From JBCAWW01 sp039024315 (GTDB lineage: Bacteria; Bacteroidota; Bacteroidia; J057): a stretch of 64,000 bases of DNA. The notes beneath the pieces were generated by a model. That model searched no databases. It had not been told where the DNA came from and saw only the letters and a list, made by a program, of their open reading frames with translations. The position numbers and the translations under genes are program-made. Location of the stretch: contig JBCCQN010000015.1 in the NCBI GenBank assembly GCA_039024315.1, positions 1-64,000 on the forward strand. The letters are read 5' to 3'. How positions within the stretch are numbered: the first letter of the stretch is position 1; each line of letters opens with the position of its first letter. Of this stretch, positions 35,555 to 44,134 are shown piece by piece.

Positions 35555-35582
35555 AAAAGAGAGTTTCGAAAAACTCTCTTTT
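35555..35582 (-). terminator. UUCG-loop terminator or attenuator between tsf and pyrH
   Basis: AAAAGAGAGTTT and AAACTCTCTTTT pair perfectly over 12 bp; read on the minus strand the loop is TTCG, the very stable UUCG tetraloop, followed by a T run. It should reduce pyrH transcription relative to tsf. Confidence 0.8.
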
Positions 35583-35600
35583 GTAAAAATCATTATATCA

Positions 35601-36437
35601 CTAGCTGCCTAGTTGGACTCGCTTGAAGTCGCTGACAGTAGCTTCTTTACCGAGGCTTTGAGAGATATACTTGCTCACAGAAAGAGAAGTATCCTTTACA
35701 AAGTCCTGATTCAAAAGAGTATTTTCTTTGTAGAACTTGTTCAACTTACCCATGGCGATTTTTTCGAGGATCGCTTCAGGCTTGCCTTGCTGACGAGCTT
35801 GTTCTTTACCGATTTCGATTTCTTTTTCTACTACGTCGGTAGGAACGCCATCCTTGTCAACCGAGACAGGGTTCATTGCTGCAATTTGCATTGCAACATC
35901 CTTGCCAACTGCGGCAGTATCACCTTCCGTAACGTTTGCAAAAGCAACTGCTACCCCGATACGTGCACCTGGGTGAATGTAAGTTACCACTTTATCACCG
36001 CTGATAGCAGCATATTTACTCACGTCTAGTTTTTCACCGATCTTACCGATAGCGTCCACTAAGGTGTCAGCGATTGAGTTTCCGTTGAGGTCAAGCGCCT
36101 TAAGGGCGGCAAGATCAGCAGGAGCATCAGCCAAAGCTTTGTCAGCGATAGACTGACCAAGGGCTTGGAAATCTTCATTACGAGCCACGAAATCAGTTTC
36201 GCAGTTTAGCTCGATCACTACTGCTTTAGAGCTATCACCAGTAGCAGCGATAAATACGGCACCTTCGTTTGCCTCACGGTCTGCGCGTTTAGCAGAAACT
36301 TTCTGGCCTTTTTTGCGGAGAAATTCTACCGCTTTTTCGAAATCACCGTCGGCTTCAACCAAGGCTTTTTTACAATCCATCATGCCGGCGCCGGTGGCCT
36401 TCCGCAATTCATTGACTTGTTTAGCACTAATTGCCAT
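35601..36437 (-). CDS. tsf: Translation elongation factor Ts
   Basis: EF-Ts exchanges GDP for GTP on EF-Tu. From the ATG at 36437 the protein is 278 residues, the normal length, and begins AISAKQVNELRKATGAGMMDCKKALVEADGD, the N-terminal UBA-like domain and its TGAGMMDCKKAL signature. The core has VIELNCETDFVARNEDF and AMQIAAMNPVSVDKDGVP. The frame is open for 24 more codons upstream, but that part holds the promoter. The ribosomal protein gene rpsB, normally just upstream, is absent; a composite repeat element and the sigma factor gene take its place. Confidence 0.96.
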   Translation of the reverse strand: MAISAKQVNELRKATGAGMMDCKKALVEADGDFEKAVEFLRKKGQKVSAKRADREANEGAVFIAATGDSSKAVVIELNCETDFVARNEDFQALGQSIADKALADAPADLAALKALDLNGNSIADTLVDAIGKIGEKLDVSKYAAISGDKVVTYIHPGARIGVAVAFANVTEGDTAAVGKDVAMQIAAMNPVSVDKDGVPTDVVEKEIEIGKEQARQQGKPEAILEKIAMGKLNKFYKENTLLNQDFVKDTSLSVSKYISQSLGKEATVSDFKRVQLGS

Positions 36438-36496
36438 CGCTTTGCTTAGTATTATATATGATATGTTTTCTCTGACAGGTTTGCCAAAAATCGCTG

Positions 36497-36527
36497 CAAA
36501 AATAGTCATTTCCGCTTAGCCACACAA
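36497..36527 (-). promoter_or_regulatory. tsf: Promoter of tsf (TTG-N20-TATTTTTG)
   Basis: Read on the minus strand, TTG at 36527-36525 and TATTTTTG at 36504-36497 are 20 bases apart, an excellent match to the Bacteroidota -33/-7 consensus. Transcription would begin about 50 bases before the tsf ATG. Confidence 0.7.
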
Positions 36528-36662
36528 GCGTTTGGACGGCTACATTTTTGCAAAACGCCAAATCAGTCTTTATTCGATTAAAGCATTAAGGCCCAATCGC
36601 TAATGAGCAACAATCAAAGCCGATTGAGGTTTATGGATTAGAGGGTCATTTTTGCTTTGAGA

Positions 36663-36863
36663 CTGCTGCGCAGAACGAGGGAACTTTGAAGGTAGAATTT
36701 CGAACACCCAATATTGAAGGGATTGACAAACGTTCTACATTTAGAATTCGACAGTGGGCATTCGGCATTCTTGTAATTATGTGTCTAGCGATTTGACAAA
36801 ATGTAGGTGCGCAAAATTTTGCGCACCTACGGATCGAATCGAGCCAAACGTTCCGCGAAGCGG
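36663..36863. repeat. Composite palindromic element, 201 bp, AAAATTTT core
   Basis: CTGCTGCGCAGAACG on the left and AACGTTCCGCGAAGCGG on the right flank a perfect 28-bp palindrome at 36803-36830 with arms GTAGGTGCGC/GCGCACCTAC around AAAATTTT. An inner pair AATTTCGAACACC..AATTCGACA is also present. It fills most of the 36438-36938 gap between tsf and the sigma factor gene, where no coding sequence is visible. Confidence 0.85.
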
Positions 36864-36938
36864 TAGCAACAAAATTGATTACTTTCGAAAAATTTTTAAA
36901 CCCGATGCAACCATTTTGGCATATAGGCCCTCTAGCTT

Positions 36939-37529
36939 ATGAACGACGACCAAAAAGCATCAAACGACCAAATGAGAATTGTGGGACGCTATGCAGAATC
37001 GGAACTAGTTGAGGGGTGTAAAAACGAAGACCCCAGACTACAACGTGCGCTCTACGAGCAATACAATCGTTTGATGTATGCGGTCTGTTTACGCTATGCG
37101 GACAATTCAGATGACGCCCAGGATATACTCCAGGAAGGTTTTATCCGCGTTTTTCGCAAGGTAGGCACGTTTAGAGGACAGGGATCATTTGAGGGTTGGA
37201 TCAGAAGGATCATGGTACATACTGCCATTGAGCATTATCGCCGCAACTCTCGCTTTATGATGGTCGATGTCGACGAAGCGCGAGACGTAAAGTTAGATGC
37301 CGATGCGCTTACGAGCATGAGTCGAGACGAAATCATCAATCTCGTCAATCAAATGCCAGTAGGATATCGGACCGTTTTTAATCTTTATGCGATCGAAGGC
37401 TACACCCACCAAGAGATAAGTGTGACACTCAATATCTCCGTCGGGACGTCCAAATCGCAACTATCGCGCGCCAAAAAGATCTTGCAAGACAAGATCGATA
37501 ATTTGAATAGGAGAGCCATTCAAGGATAA
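36939..37529 (+). CDS. ECF-type RNA polymerase sigma factor
   Basis: A 196-residue sigma-70 family protein with region 2 (ALYEQYNRLMYAVCLRYADNSDDAQDILQEGFIRVFRKVGTFRGQGSFEGWIRRIMVHTAIEHYRR) and region 4 (MPVGYRTVFNLYAIEGYTHQEISVTLNISVGTSKSQLSRAKKIL). It directs polymerase to a small set of promoters, usually including its own. It leads a plus-strand operon with a membrane protein that looks like its anti-sigma partner and an outer-membrane barrel protein, a common Bacteroidota envelope-stress arrangement. Confidence 0.93.
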   Translation: MNDDQKASNDQMRIVGRYAESELVEGCKNEDPRLQRALYEQYNRLMYAVCLRYADNSDDAQDILQEGFIRVFRKVGTFRGQGSFEGWIRRIMVHTAIEHYRRNSRFMMVDVDEARDVKLDADALTSMSRDEIINLVNQMPVGYRTVFNLYAIEGYTHQEISVTLNISVGTSKSQLSRAKKILQDKIDNLNRRAIQG

Positions 37530-37619
37530 AAAAGTAAACAGTAGAAAGTAATGAGTATTAAGCACCAACAGTCTAACTACCACCTACTCTCTACTCAGTA
37601 CTAGAAAAATTGCACGGAA

Positions 37620-38453
37620 ATGGAAAACCAGAATGACATCAGAGGGCTCTTGCAGGAAAAATTCCAGCATCATGAGGCAAATCCACCTCGCGATATCTGG
37701 GCCCAAATCGAAGCGGACCTCAATCCGCCTCAAAAAAAGAAAGTAGTTCTATGGCCATACATGGCAGTAGCTGCTTCCGCCCTTGTCCTATTTGGACTCT
37801 GGGCACTATTGGGTGGTCCTCAGGATACACCAAACTTTCCTTCTAATAATGGCATGGCCGAGACTACTCCTGCGGAGAACGTTCAGCCTCAGCCCCAAGA
37901 AGAAAGCATTCCTAGCGCAACTGAAGAAAATAGTTTCGCGGCTCAACAAGAGGAAGAAGGAGATTTTCGCAATGACGAAATCAAACCTCTCTACCAACAA
38001 GCCAGCACGCGTAACTTCGCTCAGCAAAGCACCACTGCTCCAGTTGAGCAGTCGGCAGTGCAGGAAGAAAATCAAGAAACCATTAACAGTTCTGCAGCAA
38101 TCGCACTCAATCCTATTTCGCCTATCAATCCTACGCTGTACCCGGATGCACCCGTACATCAGCTAGAAGATAAGCTTCCAAATAAGGTTGAATCAAACAG
38201 CTCTACGGCAGCAGAAGCCGCTACCGCTAATACCAGCAGACTTCAAAAAGTCAAGGACAACAAACTTGATCTCAATGAATTCTCACTGCAAAATGTAGTA
38301 GCCTTTGCCTCTAATGAACTCAGTAAGATCGCAGGCTCCCCCCTCGACTACGAGCATCAGCAAGGCCAAAACGCTGAACGTAAACGCTACGAGTTTGAGT
38401 TAGGCGATTTCAAAATCACACGCACTAGTTTTAAGAAAACCACTAATCAGTAA
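37620..38453 (+). CDS. Putative membrane-bound anti-sigma factor
   Basis: A 277-residue protein: short cytoplasmic N-terminus (LLQEKFQHHEANPPRDIWAQIEADLNP, a helix suited to bind a sigma factor), one transmembrane span (VVLWPYMAVAASALVLFGLWALL), then a long periplasmic, Gln/Glu/Ser-rich tail with little order. Position just after the sigma factor and this topology suggest anti-sigma function, but no zinc-binding ASD motif (HxxxCxxC) is present, so this is an inference. The 90-base gap to the sigma gene contains imperfect inverted sequence around AGTAGAAAGTA. Confidence 0.6.
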   Translation: MENQNDIRGLLQEKFQHHEANPPRDIWAQIEADLNPPQKKKVVLWPYMAVAASALVLFGLWALLGGPQDTPNFPSNNGMAETTPAENVQPQPQEESIPSATEENSFAAQQEEEGDFRNDEIKPLYQQASTRNFAQQSTTAPVEQSAVQEENQETINSSAAIALNPISPINPTLYPDAPVHQLEDKLPNKVESNSSTAAEAATANTSRLQKVKDNKLDLNEFSLQNVVAFASNELSKIAGSPLDYEHQQGQNAERKRYEFELGDFKITRTSFKKTTNQ

Positions 38454-38465
38454 TCCACCAAGGTC

Positions 38466-39503
38466 ATGAACAAGCAATTTTCTCTCTACAAATATGTAGG
38501 AATGTTTGCCGCCCTAATGATGTTCAGTCTAGTAGCCTTTGCCCAAGAAGAGGGCTCAGAAGAGGCGCAGACTGATAGCACAGAGATCATCTTTAAAAAC
38601 CGTCGCATTATCATCATCGCAGATGATGAAGGCAAACGGGTAGAGATCAAAGAAATCAAAGAGGAGGATATCGAAGAGATTGAAGAGGTGATAGAAGACG
38701 CAGAAGTCATCATCATCGAAGAAGAAAGCGACGATGAGTACGACTACACTGTCGAAGCAATCGAAGAAGAGGAGGAGGATGAGTACGACGAAGACTATGA
38801 GTATGATAATGACTGGGACGACGATGATTACGATCACCGAGCTAAAAAGAAGAAGAGCGGTAAGCGTACAGATGTAGATCTAATCGGTTTTGACCTTGGT
38901 CTGACCAATTATTACAACTCTGCCACTAGCCAATACGGTCTAAGTGCGGCTCCTCCAGCCCTTGCGATCCAAGAGTTTCGCCCCGGTTCTCACGTTGCTT
39001 TGCACCTTTTTCCCACTACGGCTAGCCTCTTTGGACGCGGTGCGGTCAACCTCAAGACAGCGCTTACCATCGATTGGACGCAGATGTACTTCTCTAGCAA
39101 CGTATTGATCCAAGAGTCTGGTGGTACTGTCAGCTTCTCTGAAAGTCCCAATGACCTCAGCAAAAATAAACTCAGCGCTCGCTATATCCAGATGCCTTTA
39201 CTCCTCAATATCAATACTGATCCAGGTGGTAAAGACGGACTAAGCGTTTCCTTTGGGGTCTATGGTGGCCTCCTTTGGAAAGGATGGACCAAGCAAGAAT
39301 ATGCTTCTAACGGTCAAACCATTGTCGACAAAGTAGATGGCAGCTACGGTCTTTCTCCGATCCGCTACGGCTTAATGGCCCGCGTTGACTTCAAGTGGTT
39401 CGATATCTACGGCATGTACAATATGGTACCGCTATTCGAAGCCGGCAGCGGCGTAGAAAATACGCAAACGGTGATGTTCGGTGTGAACCTCATCAACTTC
39501 TAA
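38466..39503 (+). CDS. Outer-membrane beta-barrel protein with a long acidic linker
   Basis: A 345-residue exported protein (signal MFAALMMFSLVAFAQ). Residues about 50-135 are extremely acidic, with runs of Glu/Asp and the tail DDDDYDHRAKKKKSGKR, an apparent periplasmic or surface linker that could bind cations. The C-terminal 200 residues alternate in the outer-membrane barrel way (FDLGLTNYYNS, VALHLFPTTASLFGRG, VFGVNLINF) and resemble PorT-type barrels. It is 12 bases after the anti-sigma candidate and its transcript ends at a terminator at 39534, so it is a probable output of the operon. Confidence 0.75.
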   Translation: MNKQFSLYKYVGMFAALMMFSLVAFAQEEGSEEAQTDSTEIIFKNRRIIIIADDEGKRVEIKEIKEEDIEEIEEVIEDAEVIIIEEESDDEYDYTVEAIEEEEEDEYDEDYEYDNDWDDDDYDHRAKKKKSGKRTDVDLIGFDLGLTNYYNSATSQYGLSAAPPALAIQEFRPGSHVALHLFPTTASLFGRGAVNLKTALTIDWTQMYFSSNVLIQESGGTVSFSESPNDLSKNKLSARYIQMPLLLNINTDPGGKDGLSVSFGVYGGLLWKGWTKQEYASNGQTIVDKVDGSYGLSPIRYGLMARVDFKWFDIYGMYNMVPLFEAGSGVENTQTVMFGVNLINF

Positions 39504-39533
39504 AAGTATAGGATGTATTTTTTCAATTGATAC

Positions 39534-39564
39534 GCGGCCCGCTGACTACGGGCCGCTTTTTTTT
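39534..39564 (+). terminator. Terminator of the sigma-factor operon
   Basis: A perfect GC-rich stem, GCGGCCCG with CGGGCCGC, loop CTGACTA, followed by eight T bases, 30 bases after the barrel gene. Confidence 0.93.
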
Positions 39565-39568
39565 GTGC

Positions 39569-39701
39569 CTGCTGCGCAGAACGCTTATCTGAATAATAAA
39601 TTATCGTAGCGATCCGATCCGTAGCGACACAAAATTTTGTGTCGCTACATTTTTGCAAATCATCCGATCAATATTCAGCTGATAAGCGTTCCGAGAGGCG
39701 G
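39569..39701. repeat. Composite palindromic element, 133 bp, AAAATTTT core
   Basis: CTGCTGCGCAGAACGCTTATC and GATAAGCGTTCCGAGAGGCGG face each other, with GAATA/TATTC just inside. The centre is a perfect 28-bp palindrome at 39621-39648 with arms GTAGCGACAC/GTGTCGCTAC around AAAATTTT. It starts five bases after the terminator. Confidence 0.85.
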
Positions 39702-39811
39702 TAAAAAATCTAAAGATCCCGGCTCTCGTATCTCGGCCGAGATCTGTATGCTTGATTTTAATTCCCCAAGTCTGATCCATGAGATGGATCATTTCGACAT
39801 TTTACAAAAAT

Positions 39812-39892
39812 GTAGCGGCGCAAAATTTTGCGCCGCTACGAATTCGTATCGATACGATCAACTTTTACCCAAATAAACGTTCCGCGCAGCGG
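39812..39892. repeat. Second AAAATTTT palindrome plus right-end hairpin
   Basis: A perfect 28-bp palindrome at 39812-39839 (arms GTAGCGGCGC/GCGCCGCTAC around AAAATTTT) is followed by AACGTTCCGCGCAGCGG at 39876-39892, which abuts the stop codon of the next gene without a gap. GGATCC-like inverted sequence (GATCCATGAGATGGATC) lies to its left. Confidence 0.8.
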
Positions 39893-40795
39893 CTACCCCT
39901 CCCCCTTTCCTAGCCGTTTCAAAACCGGATGCAGCACGACCGAAGCCAAAATGATGGCCGCCCCGATATAAAATCGCCAGCCTAGTTCCTCATTTTCTTG
40001 AAAGAAAAAAGCCGCCATCAGCATGCCATAAATCGGTTCGAGATTGATCGATAGGGTAGTAGTATAAGCGCTCACGTGACGCAGCGCCATCATCGTCAGC
40101 GAGTAGGCCAAAGTGGTACAAAGCAGGGCCAAGATGATGAGATAAAGCCAATCCATCCCGCTTTGCGGAACGATAGGAGTCTCTGGAAAAAACTGCACGT
40201 AAATCGGAAACACCAGCAACAAAATCGCGACCCCAGCCACAAACTCGATCAAAGTGATCGAAAAGACATTTTCCACCTCGTCTACGACTGCCTTATTGAT
40301 CACACTCGCCAGCGCAATCGTAATCGCCGATACCACTGACACTAGCATCCCCAACCAGTAGCGCTCTCCCGCCACATCAAAGATGAAGAGGAAACCTACG
40401 ATTACCATGGCCGCCAAGAGGATTTCATACCATTGGATGCGACGACGAAAAAATAAAGGCTCAAATAGAGAAGTGAATAAGGCTGTTGAGGCCAGACAGC
40501 TTAATGTAATACTGACATTGGAAAGCTTGATCGCTTGAAAAAAGCTTACCCAATGGATTGCCATCAAAAGCCCGATGAAAGCGATCTTCCAGCGGGTTTT
40601 GGCGGGTAGCCCAAGCGCGACTTTGACCGCTCCGGGGATAAATAACAAACTCAACAAGGTAATCCCCATCCGATACACCACTATCGTAATTCCCGGTAGC
40701 TCAATCAATTTGCCGAGGATAGCGGTAAAGCCATACAGCACGATGGCAATGTGCATCATGAGGTAGGCTTTGTTGAGAGGGGTGAGCGTTCGCAT
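39893..40795 (-). CDS. EamA/DMT family transporter
   Basis: A 300-residue inner membrane protein with ten predicted transmembrane helices in two EamA halves. Recognisable pieces: MHIAIVLYGFTAILGKLI, IAFIGLLMAIHWVSFFQAIKLSNVSITLSCLAS, LASVINKAVVDEV and, in the second half, LALLCTTLAYSLTMMALRHVSAYTTTLSINLEPIYGMLMAAFFFQENE, the most conserved part of the family. Such carriers export or import metabolites; the substrate is not readable. IVPQSGMDW is encoded by a hairpin repeat copy (40158-40172) between helices, where an insertion would be tolerated. Confidence 0.93.
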   Translation of the reverse strand: MRTLTPLNKAYLMMHIAIVLYGFTAILGKLIELPGITIVVYRMGITLLSLLFIPGAVKVALGLPAKTRWKIAFIGLLMAIHWVSFFQAIKLSNVSITLSCLASTALFTSLFEPLFFRRRIQWYEILLAAMVIVGFLFIFDVAGERYWLGMLVSVVSAITIALASVINKAVVDEVENVFSITLIEFVAGVAILLLVFPIYVQFFPETPIVPQSGMDWLYLIILALLCTTLAYSLTMMALRHVSAYTTTLSINLEPIYGMLMAAFFFQENEELGWRFYIGAAIILASVVLHPVLKRLGKGEG

Positions 40796-40835
40796 GGCGT
40801 GAAGTTAGGTTCAAGCCATCAATTTGCCAACGTCT

Positions 40836-41900
40836 CTACTCCAAGCAGCGCGCCACGGCACGAGTCGCCTGCTCGCAACTGATCTCCAAAGAGATACCCG
40901 AACGGCCCAGATTATAGAGCGTCTCAGGATGTAGCTCCAGATTGCAGCTGCCTTGATAGCGATACTGCATTTTGATGGAGATGTCCTGACGCTTGATGCC
41001 TAGCTTTTTGAGACTCGGATAATGCTCCTGAATCAACTCCTGATAATGATGGAGGTAATCAAAGCAATTTTGCTGATGATATTGGACGTTGCGCCAGCGC
41101 CAAAACTGTTGGTTTACGCTAACATTGGCGCGAGAAATATTGAAGATCTCCGCCAAAGGAATATCGGCGATGCCTTCGCGGATGATTTGTAACTCAAAAA
41201 TGCTTTGGCCTGCCTCTGCCTCAGATTTAAACTCCTGCTCCACATTAGCAAAGGCTCTTTCAAATTTTTGCTGTCTCATCAACAAGAGGATAGATTTCTC
41301 TACTTCCTGACGATTGACAAAAGGCACGACGATCATATCCGGCGCCCAAAAGAAACCGTTTTGCTCCTTTTGCATGCGATGTAGATAGGGAGCTGGCACA
41401 TATTGAGCTTGCCAGATCGTCCCATCATCGAGACTGACCGTTACCGGCACGGGTCCCATCAAATAGGGTAGCTCGTTCGCTCCCTCATTTTCTATACAGA
41501 TGTCTTTGATGTTAACCGCTCTCGAAGCAAGCGAAGGATCAAACATCTCCCAATCAGCTGCCATTTCTCGCTCGCCATTAAAGCAAAGTCGCAGACGTTC
41601 TTGCCCCAGGCGCATCAAACTCAAGGGATCGAGCTGAATGCCGAAATTTTGTTCGTATTTACCGTCTAACCAGACCGACGCATGATGTCCTTCCAGACCG
41701 GCATCAAGAAGTTGAGGAGAGAGCATTTCCCACTCATCCAACACTGCATTCACTGCAAAAACGCTGGGTTCATCCGCCTCGTGTCGCTCAAACATACGCA
41801 GCAAAGAGCGCGCTTTTCCCTGTTTGATCGGTAAAAGATTTTTGACACTGTCAGAGGAAGTAGGAGGAATCCAAAGTTCTAAAGAGTAGGAAGATACCAT
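40836..41900 (-). CDS. Hypothetical protein, 354 residues
   Basis: Starts at ATG 41900. The protein is soluble, with no signal or membrane segments, and is rich in aromatic residues and acids. The first 240 residues read as alternating strands (VPVTVSLDDGTIWQAQYVPAPYLHRM); the last 110 are mixed (SQQFWRWRNVQYHQQNCFDYLHHY, ISIKMQYRYQGSCNLEL). I recognise no family or active-site motif. It lies 40 bases upstream of the EamA transporter on the same strand and may share its transcript. The 41901-42127 spacer downstream of the ankyrin gene holds no gene. Confidence 0.6.
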   Translation of the reverse strand: MVSSYSLELWIPPTSSDSVKNLLPIKQGKARSLLRMFERHEADEPSVFAVNAVLDEWEMLSPQLLDAGLEGHHASVWLDGKYEQNFGIQLDPLSLMRLGQERLRLCFNGEREMAADWEMFDPSLASRAVNIKDICIENEGANELPYLMGPVPVTVSLDDGTIWQAQYVPAPYLHRMQKEQNGFFWAPDMIVVPFVNRQEVEKSILLLMRQQKFERAFANVEQEFKSEAEAGQSIFELQIIREGIADIPLAEIFNISRANVSVNQQFWRWRNVQYHQQNCFDYLHHYQELIQEHYPSLKKLGIKRQDISIKMQYRYQGSCNLELHPETLYNLGRSGISLEISCEQATRAVARCLE

Positions 41901-42127
41901 CGATTGCTATTTGATTTAACAACCGCAAAATGAGCAAGTCAAAGGAGACTTGCTTGGCAATTATTACGACAATATGACAAAACCGATTTTACGTACTAAG
42001 CGAGATTTATTACGCAAGCCCAAAACATCAAAAGCCAGCATATCGAGGGTAAACAGGGGCTTTTTGGCTCATTTTAGCGCACAAAAGCTCGCAATATTGC
42101 ATGCAGGCAAATCCTTTTCTGTCAGCT

Positions 42128-42724
42128 TTAGGCCAATAACTTTTGCATCTCTGGATGATGGGCTTTGTCCAAAGCATTGAGTCCGTCAAAGTTTCTAGCC
42201 GATTTGTCCGCCCCATTTTCCAGTAAGACTTTGGCGGTTTCGAGCGCATTGGCCATCACGGCATAGATCAAGGGCGTGTCGCCTTCGTTTTCACGTCGAG
42301 AGGGATTGGCGCCAAAGCGTAGGAGCAGCTCTGCCATAGGCGCGAGATTGTTTTGCGCACAGTAAAACAGTAGGGTCGCCTGATAACGATCAGGTCGGTC
42401 TGGATTGGCGCCAGCCTCGAGCAAGCGTTCGGCGAGGCCGAGATGATTTTCCAAAACCGCAATAGCCAAGGCATGACTATCATCTCGATTGCTTTGATTA
42501 ACCTCCGCCCCAGCCGCCAACAGCATATCGACCATCTCCATCGATTGCCGTGTCACCGCATAAAGCAGCGGAAAAGTCCCATAAGCATTGCGCAAGTTGA
42601 GAAGATCAGGATACTCCTTGAGGATTTTTTCGCCCTTAGCCCGATCTTCCTGCTCAATCGCCTCCATCAAGAGAGCGAGTTGTTGCTGGGGGTCTGGCTT
42701 CGCCGAACGAAAAAATCTGCGCAT
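42128..42724 (-). CDS. Ankyrin repeat protein
   Basis: From the ATG at 42724 the protein is 198 residues. The longer frame begins inside a hairpin repeat and is not used. Five ankyrin repeats can be followed: LRNAYGTFPLLYAVTRQSMEMVDMLLAAGAEVN, NRDDSHALAIAVLENHLGLAERLLEAGANPD, DRYQATLLFYCAQNNLAPMAELLLRFGANPS, NEGDTPLIYAVMANALETAKVLLENGADKS and a partial last one. Ankyrin arrays bind other proteins. No effector domain or export signal is present, so it is probably an intracellular adaptor. Confidence 0.9.
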   Translation of the reverse strand: MRRFFRSAKPDPQQQLALLMEAIEQEDRAKGEKILKEYPDLLNLRNAYGTFPLLYAVTRQSMEMVDMLLAAGAEVNQSNRDDSHALAIAVLENHLGLAERLLEAGANPDRPDRYQATLLFYCAQNNLAPMAELLLRFGANPSRRENEGDTPLIYAVMANALETAKVLLENGADKSARNFDGLNALDKAHHPEMQKLLA

Positions 42725-42797
42725 AAGAGTGGATTGAGGCTTTAAAGGTAGAACTTTTCCTGTGCTTGCTATGTTTTGCAATTTTTTCGAAGGGTAG

Positions 42798-42857
42798 CCG
42801 CTGCGCGGAACGATCATCCCTCGAAAAACGTAGCGGCGTAAAATTTTACGCCGCTAC
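42798..42857. repeat. Half composite element: hairpin plus AAAATTTT palindrome
   Basis: CCGCTGCGCGGAACG at 42798-42812 and a perfect 28-bp palindrome at 42830-42857 (arms GTAGCGGCGT/ACGCCGCTAC around AAAATTTT). No right-hand hairpin is seen, so this copy is incomplete. Confidence 0.8.
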
Positions 42858-42984
42858 AGATCATATTGATCATCACCATTCAAAAATTCGACATTCAAAA
42901 TCCTCTTCTGTCAGCTGTCGGACAGGCAAAAGTGCCAGCTATCAATAATTTATAGCTTCCAAAAACTCAAACCTGCTCCTTATT

Positions 42985-44067
42985 ATGAAAAGAAATCATT
43001 TTTTGATCGCTTTTGCGTGGGCAAGCTTTGCCCTCATAGCCTGTGATGATACGCAACAGCCCACCCCCGGCCGAGGCGGCGGCGGTAACAATAGTCAAGC
43101 TTGGCTGATACCCGAACGCGACGTTTTTGATGGCGGTCCCGGCAAAGACGGCATTCCTTCCATCGACGAACCCGTATTTGCAGATGTAGCCAATGCGCCC
43201 GTGGAATTGCAGGATAATAGTCTAGTTGTAGGCGTCAAAGTCGGAGACGAAACCAAGGCATATCCACATTTCGTCCTCGACTGGCATGAAATCGTCAATG
43301 ATGGTATAGGCGACAAAAAATTTGCCCTCAACTACTGCCCTTTGACCGGCACCGCTATGGCCTGGAGCCGAGTCATCAATAATTTTGAGACCACTTTTGG
43401 GGTTTCCGGCCTGCTATATCAGACCAATATCATCCCATACGACCGCCAATCCAATAGTAACTGGTCGCAGCTTCAGATGCGCGCTGTCCAAGGACCTCTC
43501 GCTGATAAAGAAGCAGAAGTCTATGCAGTCGTAGAAACCGAATGGAAAACCTGGCGCGAAATGTACCCCAATACCCAGGTCCTAACGGCGGAGACAGGTT
43601 TCAATCGCTCATATGGCGTTTATCCTTATGGCAATTATCGTACTGACAATAATTCTCTGCTGTTCCCCGTCGATCCGCTCGACCAGCGCGTCCCAGCCAA
43701 AGAAAGAGTTCACTCCATCAAAGTAGGGGATGAGTTGAAGAGCTTCCGTCAGAGTCTGTTTACGGATAATACTACCGTTATCAACGATCTCTTAAATAAT
43801 GCCGAGATCGTCGTGGCCGGTAATGCCAATGATAATGTTTTTGTTTCCTTTGGTCGCAAACTCGCTGACGGCACCGTGCTAGAATTAAATGCCGTCCAAA
43901 ATGCCCTGCCGATTATCATGAACGATCAGGAAGGCAACGAATGGGATGTCTTTGGGGTAGCGGTTTCTGGTCCTCGAGCCGGCGAGCAATTGCCGATTTA
44001 CCCATCTTTGATGGCGTATTGGTTTTCGATGGGAGCCTTTTATCCCGATCATCAAGTAGTAGAATAA
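42985..44067 (+). CDS. DUF3179 domain lipoprotein
   Basis: A 360-residue lipoprotein: signal peptide FLIAFAWASFALIAC with the lipidated Cys20, then a DUF3179 domain (WLIPERDVFDGGPGKDGIPSIDEP; VVGVKVGDETKAYPHFVLDWHEIVND; NYCPLTGTAMAWSR; GVSGLLYQTNIIPYDRQSNSNWSQLQMRAV; YPNTQVLTAETGF). Members are widespread and uncharacterised; the conserved Cys/His-rich region may bind a metal. It has its own terminator at 44092. Confidence 0.9.
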   Translation: MKRNHFLIAFAWASFALIACDDTQQPTPGRGGGGNNSQAWLIPERDVFDGGPGKDGIPSIDEPVFADVANAPVELQDNSLVVGVKVGDETKAYPHFVLDWHEIVNDGIGDKKFALNYCPLTGTAMAWSRVINNFETTFGVSGLLYQTNIIPYDRQSNSNWSQLQMRAVQGPLADKEAEVYAVVETEWKTWREMYPNTQVLTAETGFNRSYGVYPYGNYRTDNNSLLFPVDPLDQRVPAKERVHSIKVGDELKSFRQSLFTDNTTVINDLLNNAEIVVAGNANDNVFVSFGRKLADGTVLELNAVQNALPIIMNDQEGNEWDVFGVAVSGPRAGEQLPIYPSLMAYWFSMGAFYPDHQVVE

Positions 44068-44091
44068 ACTTCAGTATAACGCTTCCCAGCG

Positions 44092-44127
44092 CCTCTCACG
44101 TACCTTTGGGTATGGGGGAGGTTTTTT
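44092..44127 (+). terminator. Terminator after the DUF3179 gene
   Basis: CCTCTCACGTACC pairs with GGTATGGGGGAGG (one mismatch, two wobbles) around TTTG, followed by six T bases. Confidence 0.8.
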
Positions 44128-44134
44128 GTTTTTG

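Noticed and set aside
38556..38837. Minus-strand ORF rich in Ile/Val/Asp
   Set aside because: It is the complement of the Glu/Asp-rich linker of the barrel gene (GAA/GAT codons), so it is a shadow.
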